In this document: in pieces, positions 1-5,512 of the stretch
How the letters are laid out: every line of letters begins with the position of its first letter
How positions within the stretch are numbered: position 1 is the first letter of the stretch
Assembly (NCBI GenBank): GCA_013151975.1
Contig: JAADHG010000116.1
Coordinates: forward strand, 1 to 9,066
From: Chlorobiota bacterium
GTDB lineage: Bacteria > Bacteroidota > Bacteroidia > Flavobacteriales > Flavobacteriaceae
Direction of reading: 5' to 3'
Length of the DNA: 9,066 bases
Position numbers and translations under genes: made by a program
Notes under the pieces: model-generated
Database searches by the model: none
What the model was told of the DNA's origin: nothing
Seen by the model: the letters and a program-made list of their open reading frames with translations, nothing else

Positions 1-636
1 ATTTTGCCATTGTAGCACCTTCCATAAATAGGTTAAGTGATTGTGATTGATCAATAAAATAGCCTCTTTGACGAGACATATCTATAATATCCTTCATACT
101 CAATTCCCAAACGGTTTTATACAGTTCTTTGATATCTTGAGGGATTATATCAATATCTTGTATAGAACCATTTGCTCTCATGATGTCTTGCTTAAGGGCA
201 TCATTCCAAAGGCCAAGTTCAACTAAATCTTCTAATAGGTGTTTATTTACTACAATAAATTCTCCAGATAATACACGGCGTGTATAGATATTGGACGTAT
301 ACGGTTCAAAACATTCGTTGTTTCCTAAAATTTGAGACGTACTTGCTGTTGGCATTGGTGCCACTAACAACGAATTACGTACTCCATTTTTAAGTATTTG
401 TTTGCGTAATTTTTCCCAATCCCAATTACCACTTAATTCGTCATCCTTAATTCCCCAAAGATTGTATTGAAATTCTCCTTTGCTTATTGGAGACCCTTCA
501 TAGGTTTGATAAGAACCATCTATTTTGGCTTCTTCCATAGACGTTGTGAGTGCTGCAAAATAAAGCGTTTCAAAAATATCTTTATTTAATTGTTTGGCTT
601 CATCACTTGTAAACGGCATGCGCAGTTTAATAAATG
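1..636 (-). CDS. nrdA: Ribonucleoside-diphosphate reductase large subunit, C-terminal part in shifted frame (partial)
   Basis: Continuation of NrdA in the -1 frame, open to the window edge, about 211 codons (residues about 510-720 of the rejoined protein). It resumes with FIKLRMPFTSDEA exactly where family members follow GLAD with A-F-I. It carries the substrate phosphate-binding loop PMPTASTSQ (about residues 602-610) and the conserved stretches YTSNIYTRRVLSGEF and FIDQSQSLN. The radical-transfer tyrosine pair (human GLKTGMYYLR) and the C-terminal redox cysteines should lie just beyond base 1. Only one residue, normally alanine, is lost at the junction, so a missing single base explains the break. 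An in-frame ATG at 617-619 could in principle restart translation, but it would not make a working enzyme because the active-site cysteines lie in the other piece. Human R1 has 792 residues, so roughly 70-130 residues are off the window. Confidence 0.93.
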
Positions 637-2160
637 GTCGGCTAATCCTTGCACTCCAAGCCCTATTGGACGATGACGAAAATTAGAGTTTTTGGCTTCT
701 TCTACCGGATAGTAATTTCTGTCTATTACTTTATTTAAATTTTTTGTTACACGCTTGGTAATACGGAACAGTTCTTTATGATCAAATTCGTTGTTTTTAA
801 TAAACATTGGCAACGCAATAGAAGCTAAATTACAAACCGCTATCTCATCTGGAGAAGTGTACTCCATAATTTCGGTACATAAATTTGAAGAACGAATCGT
901 TCCTAAATTCTTCTGATTGGATTTGCGGTTTGCTGCATCTTTATACAGCATATATGGTGTTCCTGTTTCAATTTGAGATTCTGTAATTTTCTCCCAAAGC
1001 TCACGAGCTTTGATTGATTTTCGCCCTTTACCTTCAGTTTCATATTTTGTGTACAGTGCATCAAACTCTTCGCCATAAACATCACATAATCCTGGGCATT
1101 CATTAGGACACATTAATGTCCATAAGCCATCTTCTTGCACCCGTTTCATAAAAAGATCTGAAATCCACATGGCATAAAATAAATCACGAGCACGCATTTC
1201 TTCTTTTCCATGATTTTTCTTCAACTCCAAGAAATCAAAAATATCAGCATGCCAAGGTTCCATGTAAATGGCAAAACTTCCTTTGCGTTTCCCACCACCT
1301 TGATCTACATAACGCGCTGTGTCATTAAACACTTGTAGCATTGGCACAATACCATTACTCGTACCATTAGTGCCTGCAATATAGCTGCCTGTAGCACGAA
1401 TATTATGAATAGAAAGCCCTATACCACCTGCTGATTGTGAAATTTTAGCAGTTTGTTTTAACGTATCGTAAATCCCTTCAATACTATCATCCTTCATGGT
1501 TAATAGAAAACATGAAGACATTTGTGGCTTAGGAGTTCCAGAATTAAATAATGTAGGTGTTGCATGCGTAAAATATTTTTTAGACATGAGTTCATATGTC
1601 TCAATGGCAGACTCTAAATCGTCTAAATGAATACCTATTGAAACTCTCATGAGCATGTGTTGCGGGCGTTCTGCAATCTTTCCGTTTAGTTTTAAAAGAT
1701 AAGAGCGCTCAAGGGTTTTGAAACCAAAAAAATCATATCCAAAATCACGATTATAGATAATGGTAGAATCCAATTTATCCTTATTTTCCATGATAACATT
1801 ATACACTTCATCAGATAAAAGTGGTGCATTCTTTCCGGTTCTTGGATTTACATAGGTATAGAGGTCTTCCATAACCTCACTAAAGGTTTTTTTAGTATTT
1901 TTATGTAAGTTGGATACCGATATTCTTGCAGCTAAACGCGCATAATCAGGATGTGCAGTAGTTAAAGTTGCGGCAACTTCAGCGGCTAAGTTATCTAATT
2001 CGCTTGTTGTTACACCATCGTACAAGCCTTCAATAACACGCATCGAAATTTTTACAGGATCCACAAGTTCGTTTAAACCATAGCATAATTTACGCACTCT
2101 TGCCGTAATTTTATCGAACATCATTGGTTCTTTTCTGCCGTCTCTTTTTACTACATACAT
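586..2160 (-). CDS. nrdA: Ribonucleoside-diphosphate reductase large subunit, N-terminal part (frameshifted)
   Basis: Large (R1, alpha) subunit of class Ia ribonucleotide reductase, which reduces ribonucleoside diphosphates to deoxyribonucleotides in the cytosol together with NrdB. Residues 1-90 form an ATP-cone for allosteric control (start MYVVKRDGRKEP). The barrel follows, with first redox cysteine Cys217 (SSCFLL), radical-site triad Asn426, Cys428 and Glu430 (NLCTE), and second redox cysteine Cys443 (AVCNLASI). This numbering is almost the same as in human R1, so it is the eukaryote-like subtype. The start is the ATG at 2158-2160, immediately before the ATP-cone, with no clear Shine-Dalgarno. 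The family-like sequence runs to GLGVQGLAD (residue 508); the last 16 residues to the TAA at 586 are out of frame. The protein continues in the neighbouring frame (see 1-636). It lies downstream of nrdB and is probably cotranscribed with it. Family assignment is very secure; integrity of the gene is not. Confidence 0.95.
   Translation of the reverse strand: MYVVKRDGRKEPMMFDKITARVRKLCYGLNELVDPVKISMRVIEGLYDGVTTSELDNLAAEVAATLTTAHPDYARLAARISVSNLHKNTKKTFSEVMEDLYTYVNPRTGKNAPLLSDEVYNVIMENKDKLDSTIIYNRDFGYDFFGFKTLERSYLLKLNGKIAERPQHMLMRVSIGIHLDDLESAIETYELMSKKYFTHATPTLFNSGTPKPQMSSCFLLTMKDDSIEGIYDTLKQTAKISQSAGGIGLSIHNIRATGSYIAGTNGTSNGIVPMLQVFNDTARYVDQGGGKRKGSFAIYMEPWHADIFDFLELKKNHGKEEMRARDLFYAMWISDLFMKRVQEDGLWTLMCPNECPGLCDVYGEEFDALYTKYETEGKGRKSIKARELWEKITESQIETGTPYMLYKDAANRKSNQKNLGTIRSSNLCTEIMEYTSPDEIAVCNLASIALPMFIKNNEFDHKELFRITKRVTKNLNKVIDRNYYPVEEAKNSNFRHRPIGLGVQGLADHLLNCACRLQVMKPNN
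636..637 (-). other. nrdA: Frame break in nrdA (apparent 1-bp deletion)
   Basis: On the minus strand the sequence reads GCC GAC CAT TTA TTA AAC. Inserting one G after GAC gives GCC GAC GCA TTT ATT AAA CTG, which encodes the expected A-D-A-F-I-K-L. The missing base is therefore between 636 and 637 (a C on the plus strand). Homology is high on both sides up to this point. No canonical X-XXY-YYZ slippery heptamer is present, which argues against programmed frameshifting. Confidence 0.85.
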
Positions 2161-2180
2161 ATTTTTAGTTCTTTTCTTTA

Positions 2181-2203
2181 TTTTCTGAAATATTTTCAGA
2201 AAA
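2181..2203. repeat. Perfect inverted repeat upstream of nrdA
   Basis: Arms TTTTCTGAAA (2181-2190) and TTTCAGAAAA (2194-2203) are perfect 10-bp complements separated by 3 bases. The element ends 20 bases before the nrdA start codon, inside the nrdB-nrdA spacer. It could be an operator or an mRNA hairpin near the ribosome-binding region. It lacks a U-run on the minus strand, so it is not a typical terminator. It does not resemble an NrdR box. Function unknown. Confidence 0.6.
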
Positions 2204-2275
2204 ATGGTTAGTTAGTTAGTCTAAATTGATACACTGAATGGAATCAGGTGAAAATTTAGGTTTTTAGTTAGTTTG

Positions 2276-2323
2276 TAATTAATTAAAGCTTGTTTCTTAG
2301 TTACTGAAACATTTAATTAATTA
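2276..2323. repeat. Imperfect inverted repeat in the nrdB-nrdA spacer
   Basis: Outer arms TAATTAATTAAA (2276-2287) and TTTAATTAATTA (2312-2323) are perfect 12-bp complements. Inner arms GTTTC (2292-2296) and GAAAC (2306-2310) pair across a 9-base loop, with an asymmetric bulge of 4 versus 1 bases. On the minus strand this would fold in the mRNA 60-110 bases after the nrdB stop. It is very AT-rich, so a chance origin is possible. Confidence 0.4.
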
Positions 2324-2343
2324 TAAAAAAGTTGTTCATTGGT

Positions 2344-2359
2344 TCTCATTTTCATGAGA
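2344..2359 (-). other. Small hairpin with GAAA tetraloop after nrdB
   Basis: In the minus-strand RNA, UCUCAU and AUGAGA form a 6-bp stem closed by a GAAA (GNRA-type) loop, 26 bases after the nrdB stop. A run of six U follows only about 13 bases later (2325-2330), so it is at best a partial attenuator that lowers nrdA relative to nrdB. Speculative. Confidence 0.3.
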
Positions 2360-2385
2360 GTGACAGTCAATTCAAAAAAAATGAA

Positions 2386-3366
2386 TTAAAAATCGGCATC
2401 AAAACTGAATTTGTCTTTGTCCTCTTCCTTATTAAGAACACCTGCCTTTTGGTATTCTGAAACACGTTTTTCAAAGAAGTTGGTTTTTCCTTGTAATGAA
2501 ATCATGTCCATAAAATCGAAAGGGTTGGTCGCTTTATACACTTTTTCGCAACCAAATTCTACCAACAGTCTGTCGGTTACAAATTCAAGATATTGAGTCA
2601 TTAATTTTGAATTCATCCCAATTAAACTTACTGGTAATGACTCTGTAATAAATGAACGCTCAATATCTAAAGCATTAGTTAATATTTTGGTTATTTTTTC
2701 TTTAGGAACTTTATTTATCATGTGATTGTTATGCAAATGCACAGCAAAATCGCAATGTAAACCTTCGTCTCTAGAAATAAGTTCATTTGAAAACGTTAAC
2801 CCTGGCATTAAACCTCGTTTTTTAAGCCAAAAAATTGAGCAAAAACTGCCAGAGAAAAAGATGCCTTCAACAGCTGCAAAAGCAATTAATCGCTCTGCAA
2901 AACTTGGCGAATCTATCCATTTTAAAGCCCAATCGGCTTTTTCTTTAATTGCAGGAAAATGGTCTATAGCTGTAAATAGCTTGTCCTTTTCTGCATCGTC
3001 TTTTACATAGGTGTCAATTAACAATGAATATACTTCAGAATGTATGTTTTCCATCATTATTTGAAACCCATAAAAGAATTTTGCTTCGGTGTATTGTACT
3101 TCAGACACAAAGTTTTCAGCCAAATTTTCATTTACTATACCATCACTAGCAGCAAAAAATGCTAATATGTGCTTAATAAAATAACGTTCGTCGTCATTTA
3201 ACTTTTTTTCCCAATCTATTACGTCTTGATGTAGGTCTATTTCTTCGGCAGTCCAAATACTCGCTTCTTGTTTTTTATACCATTCCCAAATATCATGATG
3301 TTGGATAGGAAAGAGTACAAAGCGATTTTTGTTTTCCTGTAAAATGGGTTCAATTTGTTGCGACAT
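2386..3366 (-). CDS. nrdB: Ribonucleoside-diphosphate reductase small subunit
   Basis: Small (R2, beta) subunit of class Ia ribonucleotide reductase, 326 aa. It holds the di-iron centre and the stable tyrosyl radical that starts catalysis in NrdA. All expected ligands are visible: Asp75 (ASDGIVNE), Glu106 and His109 (MENIHSE), Glu167 (AVEGIFF), Glu201 and His204 (RDEGLHC), with radical Tyr113 and radical-transfer Trp27 (HHDIW). The C-terminal tail FSFDADF is the peptide that docks on the large subunit and resembles the eukaryotic FTLDADF. Length is slightly short of mammalian R2 because the N-terminal extension is missing, as in bacteria. The start ATG (3364-3366) sits just before the conserved FVLFPIQHHDIW block. 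It is followed after 225 bases by nrdA on the same strand. A 380-base upstream region holds the palindromes listed separately, so it probably heads the operon. Complete and intact. Confidence 0.97.
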   Translation of the reverse strand: MSQQIEPILQENKNRFVLFPIQHHDIWEWYKKQEASIWTAEEIDLHQDVIDWEKKLNDDERYFIKHILAFFAASDGIVNENLAENFVSEVQYTEAKFFYGFQIMMENIHSEVYSLLIDTYVKDDAEKDKLFTAIDHFPAIKEKADWALKWIDSPSFAERLIAFAAVEGIFFSGSFCSIFWLKKRGLMPGLTFSNELISRDEGLHCDFAVHLHNNHMINKVPKEKITKILTNALDIERSFITESLPVSLIGMNSKLMTQYLEFVTDRLLVEFGCEKVYKATNPFDFMDMISLQGKTNFFEKRVSEYQKAGVLNKEEDKDKFSFDADF

Positions 3367-3579
3367 ATTGGCTTTTGTTATATGAAATTTGACTGAAAAT
3401 TTTGCTTCAACTCGGGAGTAACAAATATTTAAAAATGAAGTCGAATATGAAAGCCTATTTTATAAACATTGTTAACAAGTTTTTAACAACGAGTATCTTT
3501 TTTCTTACAATTATATGTATTTGAAAAATAAATTAACTAATTGATTTTTAATGCTTTAACTGTTTGTTGAAATTGAGAA

Positions 3580-3596
3580 CCCTAGTAAAACTAGGG
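3580..3596. repeat. CCCTAGT / ACTAGGG palindrome upstream of nrdB
   Basis: CCCTAGT (3580-3586) and ACTAGGG (3590-3596) are perfect 7-bp arms with a 3-base spacer. It is by far the most GC-containing short palindrome in this AT-rich intergenic region. It is flanked by two direct copies of TGTTGAAA (3565-3572 and 3599-3606). The dyad shape would suit an operator for a dimeric regulator, for example a LuxR/NarL-type response regulator, but that identity is a guess. Confidence 0.5.
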
Positions 3597-3601
3597 GGTG
3601 T

Positions 3602-3616
3602 TGAAAATAATTTTCA
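3602..3616. repeat. TGAAAAT-A-ATTTTCA palindrome
   Basis: A perfect 15-base odd palindrome with 7-bp arms, starting 5 bases after the CCCTAGT/ACTAGGG element. It is part of the same cluster upstream of nrdB. Function unknown; it is AT-rich enough that chance cannot be excluded. Confidence 0.35.
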
Positions 3617-3617
3617 T

Positions 3618-3639
3618 AAAAACAGCGGCGGCAGTTTTT
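3618..3639. repeat. AAAAAC...GTTTTT hairpin with GC core
   Basis: Arms AAAAAC (3618-3623) and GTTTTT (3634-3639) enclose AGCGGCGGCA, which can add two GC pairs after one mismatch. The shape (A-run, GC core, U-run) is terminator-like on either strand. It lies between the candidate sRNA terminator and nrdB, so it may be a backup stop or part of the nrdB control region. Confidence 0.35.
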
Positions 3640-3747
3640 GAATAAAATTTTAAAATTGTTTTGTAAAAAATATTTTTTAATACTCTTTTTTAAATTCTAA
3701 TTATTAGCAAAAAAAATAAAGTCTCTTAAATTTATTTTTAATAACCC

Positions 3748-3775
3748 AAAAAGCCAGAATTTCTTCCAGCTTTTT
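3748..3775 (-). terminator. Intrinsic terminator of the candidate sRNA
   Basis: In the minus-strand RNA, AAAAAGCUGGAA and UUCUGGCUUUUU pair over 12 positions around a GAAA tetraloop. Two of the pairs are G-U wobbles, which become A-C mismatches on the plus strand, so the structure favours minus-strand transcription. The 3' arm ends in five U. It lies about 217 bases after the DUF3109 stop, which already has its own terminator, so it more likely ends a separate transcript. Confidence 0.65.
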
Positions 3776-3845
3776 TTTGTTGATTAATAGCATTTAATCA
3801 AAAAGTGAATCTCCACAATCACTTTTACTTTAGTATTATATTGTC
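3748..3845 (-). ncRNA. Candidate small RNA, about 98 nt
   Basis: A possible independent RNA gene, not recognised as a known family. On the minus strand, an exact Bacteroidota -7 box TATCTTTG (3850-3857) predicts a start near 3843-3845. Three hairpins follow almost end to end: AAAAGUGA/UCACUUUU (3801-3826) with a 10-base loop containing GGAG; UUGAUUAA/UUAAUCAA (3780-3801) with a 6-base loop; and the GAAA-loop terminator (3748-3775). Arms of the first two hairpins are perfect over 8 bp. The unit is insulated from the upstream DUF3109 gene by that gene's own terminator (3956-3985). No credible ORF lies in it; the longest GTG-started frame is 12 codons. It could instead be a fortuitous set of AT-rich inverted repeats. 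Target unknown. Confidence 0.45.
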
Positions 3846-3849
3846 TCTA

Positions 3850-3857
3850 CAAAGATA
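3850..3857 (-). promoter_or_regulatory. -7 promoter box for the candidate sRNA
   Basis: TATCTTTG on the minus strand fits TAnnTTTG exactly. A CTG trinucleotide (3876-3878), 18 bases upstream, is a two-of-three match to the -33 TTG. No protein gene lies within reach downstream (nrdB starts about 480 bases on, past a terminator). Confidence 0.45.
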
Positions 3858-3955
3858 AAATAACACAGCATTGTACAGACAGTATTAATGCTTATAAAGG
3901 TAGGAAAAAAAACACTTGTTTTCCAAATGTTTTATTACATAGGTAATTTATCTTT

Positions 3956-3985
3956 AAAAAAAAGTCGAAAAAAGCTTTACTTTTT
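3956..3985 (-). terminator. Terminator of the DUF3109 gene
   Basis: Six bases after the TAG stop on the minus strand, AAAAAGU (3979-3985) pairs with ACUUUUU (3959-3965) and is followed by three further U. An alternative inner stem, AAAAAG/CUUUUU with a 5-base loop, uses the same bases. It is AT-rich, but its position right after the gene supports it. Confidence 0.5.
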
Positions 3986-3991
3986 CTAGAG

Positions 3992-4558
3992 CTAAGTCAT
4001 CTTTTCTGCTACTTTTTCAAGTTCTAAGTACCAGTCTTCGCCAAATTTTCTAATTAAGGCTTCTTTCACAAATTTATATACTGGCACTTGTAATTCTTTT
4101 CCAAGTTCGCAAGCATCATCACATATATGCCAATGATTGTAGTTTACTGCCGAAAACTCACTATAATCCTTAACTCTAATTGGATATAAATGACACGACA
4201 CAGGCTTCTTCCATGTAATCACTCCTTGGTTGTAAGCTTCTTCTATGGCGCAAAGCGCTATATTGTGCTCATCAAAAATTACATAAGCGCAATCTGCTCC
4301 ATTAATTAATGGAGTTTCTATTTCACCTTCGGATGTGGTAATAAACAAGCCCTGTTTTTCAATAGCAGCAATACCTTCTTGTCTTAAAAAAGACTTTACC
4401 TTAGGGTAAATCTTTTCTAGAATTTTTGTTTCTTCTTTATCAAGAGGTGCTCCTGCATCTCCATCAACGCAACAAGCACCTTTACATGCGCTTAGATTGC
4501 ACACAAAATCCTTTTCGATAATATCTTCTGAAACTATAGTTTTTCCTAATTGAAACAT
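3992..4558 (-). CDS. DUF3109 family cysteine-rich protein
   Basis: A conserved protein of 188 aa, typical of Bacteroidota, of unknown biochemical role. Its cysteines and histidines suggest a bound metal, related in pattern to the YkgJ/UPF0153 zinc- or iron-chelating families. Visible conserved features are Cys20-x4-Cys25-x3-Cys29-Cys30 followed by DGDAGAPL, then Cys90, Cys103, Cys122-His123 (SCHLYPI), and a C-terminal NHWHICDDAC block with His142, His144, Cys146 and Cys150. It has no signal peptide or membrane segment, so it should be cytosolic. The ATG at 4556-4558 is the only reasonable start, and a -7 box lies so close that the mRNA may be nearly leaderless. It is a single-gene unit with its own terminator, divergent from the MarC gene. 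Family assignment is good; function is not known. Confidence 0.88.
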   Translation of the reverse strand: MFQLGKTIVSEDIIEKDFVCNLSACKGACCVDGDAGAPLDKEETKILEKIYPKVKSFLRQEGIAAIEKQGLFITTSEGEIETPLINGADCAYVIFDEHNIALCAIEEAYNQGVITWKKPVSCHLYPIRVKDYSEFSAVNYNHWHICDDACELGKELQVPVYKFVKEALIRKFGEDWYLELEKVAEKMT

Positions 4559-4562
4559 TTTG

Positions 4563-4570
4563 CAAATATA
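4563..4570 (-). promoter_or_regulatory. -7 promoter box of the DUF3109 gene
   Basis: TATATTTG on the minus strand matches TAnnTTTG exactly and ends 4 bases before the ATG at 4558. With the usual few bases from box to start point, transcription would begin at or within a base or two of the start codon. A CTG 22 bases upstream is a weak -33 match. Confidence 0.5.
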
Positions 4571-4625
4571 CGCCTATTTATCACTTATAAAACAGATAAA
4601 ACACATTCAAATTATACTGTTCTTA

Positions 4626-4658
4626 TTGCTATAATTCAAGATTTAATACCGAGATTTG
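4626..4658 (+). promoter_or_regulatory. Candidate promoter of the MarC-family gene
   Basis: TTG (4626-4628) and GAGATTTG (4651-4658) are separated by 22 bases, within the spacing seen in Flavobacterium promoters. The -7 box has G instead of T at its first position. The predicted start point would give a leader of about 16 bases before the ATG at 4681. Confidence 0.35.
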
Positions 4659-4680
4659 CAGCATATTTTAATTTTAAATC

Positions 4681-5256
4681 ATGCATTTAAGTTTTAAAGA
4701 AATATTTACCGCTTTTATGGTCTTATTTGCTGTAATTGATATTATAGGAAACATTCCTATAATTATTGATTTGCGCAAAAAAGTTGGGCATATTCAGAGT
4801 GAGAAAGCTTCTATAATTGCAGGCGTAATTATGATCTTATTTTTATTTTTAGGACAAAGTATTTTAAGCTTAATAGGTATTGATGTACATTCATTTGCAG
4901 TAGCAGGTGCGTTTATTTTGTTTTTTATTGCTTTAGAAATGATTCTTGGAATTACCTTGTATAAAGAAGAAGAAAATGCAATGACCGCTTCTGTTTTCCC
5001 TCTTGCATTCCCTTTAATTGCTGGCCCTGGAAGTTTAACTACCTTACTCTCGATAAGAGCAGAATTTAGGATAGAAAATATTATTATTGCTGTAATGTTA
5101 AATGTTTTAGTAATTTATGTGGTACTTAAAACCTCTGCTAGAATTGAGCGATTTATAGGTAAAAACGGAATAAATATAATTCGTAAAATTTTTGGAGTTA
5201 TTTTACTGGCTATTGCTGTTAAACTATTTACATCTAACATTAAAGCCCTTTTATAA
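4681..5256 (+). CDS. MarC family integral membrane protein
   Basis: MarC/UPF0056 family inner-membrane protein of 191 aa; family members are annotated as putative transporters and their substrate is not established. About six hydrophobic segments are visible (roughly residues 5-27, 42-64, 70-91, 103-125, 132-150 and 166-184). Family signatures are AVIDIIGNIPI near the N-terminus, the re-entrant-like PLIAGPGSLTT at 111-121, and a matching C-terminal helix. Length is close to the usual 190-215 aa. The ATG at 4681 precedes the first helix directly and follows a candidate promoter. A small membrane protein gene follows 43 bases later on the same strand and is probably cotranscribed. E. coli MarC was once tied to multiple antibiotic resistance, but no resistance role should be inferred here. 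Confidence 0.9.
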   Translation: MHLSFKEIFTAFMVLFAVIDIIGNIPIIIDLRKKVGHIQSEKASIIAGVIMILFLFLGQSILSLIGIDVHSFAVAGAFILFFIALEMILGITLYKEEENAMTASVFPLAFPLIAGPGSLTTLLSIRAEFRIENIIIAVMLNVLVIYVVLKTSARIERFIGKNGINIIRKIFGVILLAIAVKLFTSNIKALL

Positions 5257-5299
5257 TGAATGCTACATATAACAAATAAAAACCATACATTTTAAACAG

Positions 5300-5503
5300 A
5301 TGAAAGCATTAACATACATACTTAGCATCATAGCTGCTGGTCTAGTTGTTTTTAATTTAACCCAAATAAATTACAGCAATCCGTTGCACGACGATAGTAT
5401 TGTTGCCCTAATTACTGTTGTTACAGGATTATGCGCCATATTATTGCTGACTATTTTGAGGGTTTCAAAAAAGATCGAGAAGCTTCAAAAAACAAAGGCT
5501 TAG
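5300..5503 (+). CDS. Small two-helix membrane protein, hypothetical
   Basis: A 67-aa protein not assigned to a named family. Two hydrophobic segments are visible (about residues 4-20 and 33-53), separated by a short polar loop (TQINYSNPLHDDS). A basic tail follows (RVSKKIEKLQKTKA) that by the positive-inside rule would be cytoplasmic, giving both ends inside. It follows the MarC-family gene by 43 bases without an intervening terminator, so cotranscription is likely. It ends only 9 bases before the stop of the convergent S41 protease gene. The hydrophobic pattern, good ATG and tight packing support a real gene. The function cannot be read from the sequence; small accessory subunit or stand-alone membrane protein are both possible. 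Confidence 0.72.
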   Translation: MKALTYILSIIAAGLVVFNLTQINYSNPLHDDSIVALITVVTGLCAILLLTILRVSKKIEKLQKTKA

Positions 5504-5512
5504 AATTTCCTT

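Larger units (their letters stand above)
3367..3747 (-). promoter_or_regulatory. nrdB upstream region, no gene
   Basis: This stretch contains no plausible coding sequence and presumably holds the nrdB promoter and leader. No exact TAnnTTTG box was found for nrdB. The nearest candidates on the minus strand are AATATTTG at 3422-3429 and a TTG followed 18 bases later by TAGGCTTT (about 3450-3480); neither is convincing. It also contains the palindrome TTGTTAACAA (3469-3478), a second TTAACAA 11 bases further on (3483-3489), and the palindrome cluster at 3580-3639. Confidence 0.45.

Noticed and set aside
598..636. Programmed -1 frameshifting in nrdA
   Set aside because: The frame-0 codons CAT TTA TTA AAC TGC do not form an X-XXY-YYZ heptamer (ATTAAAC is the nearest), the family reads through this point in one frame, and a one-base deletion is simpler.
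903..1103. Minus-strand frame of 66 codons inside nrdA
   Set aside because: It lies wholly inside the conserved NrdA coding sequence in another frame, with no recognisable motif.
2161..2385. Mobile-element scar or transposon ends in the nrdB-nrdA spacer
   Set aside because: Inverted repeats are present but there is no transposase remnant, no target-site duplication, and the arms are low-complexity AT.
2411..3010. Two plus-strand open frames opposite nrdB (2411-2596 and 2726-3010)
   Set aside because: They are antisense to a fully conserved nrdB and their composition reflects its complement; no family resemblance or promoter.
3809..3818. DnaA-box-like ATCTCCACA near nrdB
   Set aside because: Only 7 of 9 positions fit TTWTNCACA, it is a single copy, and it sits in a hairpin loop of the candidate sRNA.
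3785..3822. A 12-codon GTG-started peptide (MIVEIHFLIKCY) in the candidate sRNA
   Set aside because: Too short, with no start-site support, and its bases are accounted for by the two perfect stems.
3367..3991. NrdR box upstream of the nrdBA operon
   Set aside because: No pair of 16-bp sequences resembling the ACAnnATATnnTGT type consensus was seen by eye; a matrix scan would settle it.
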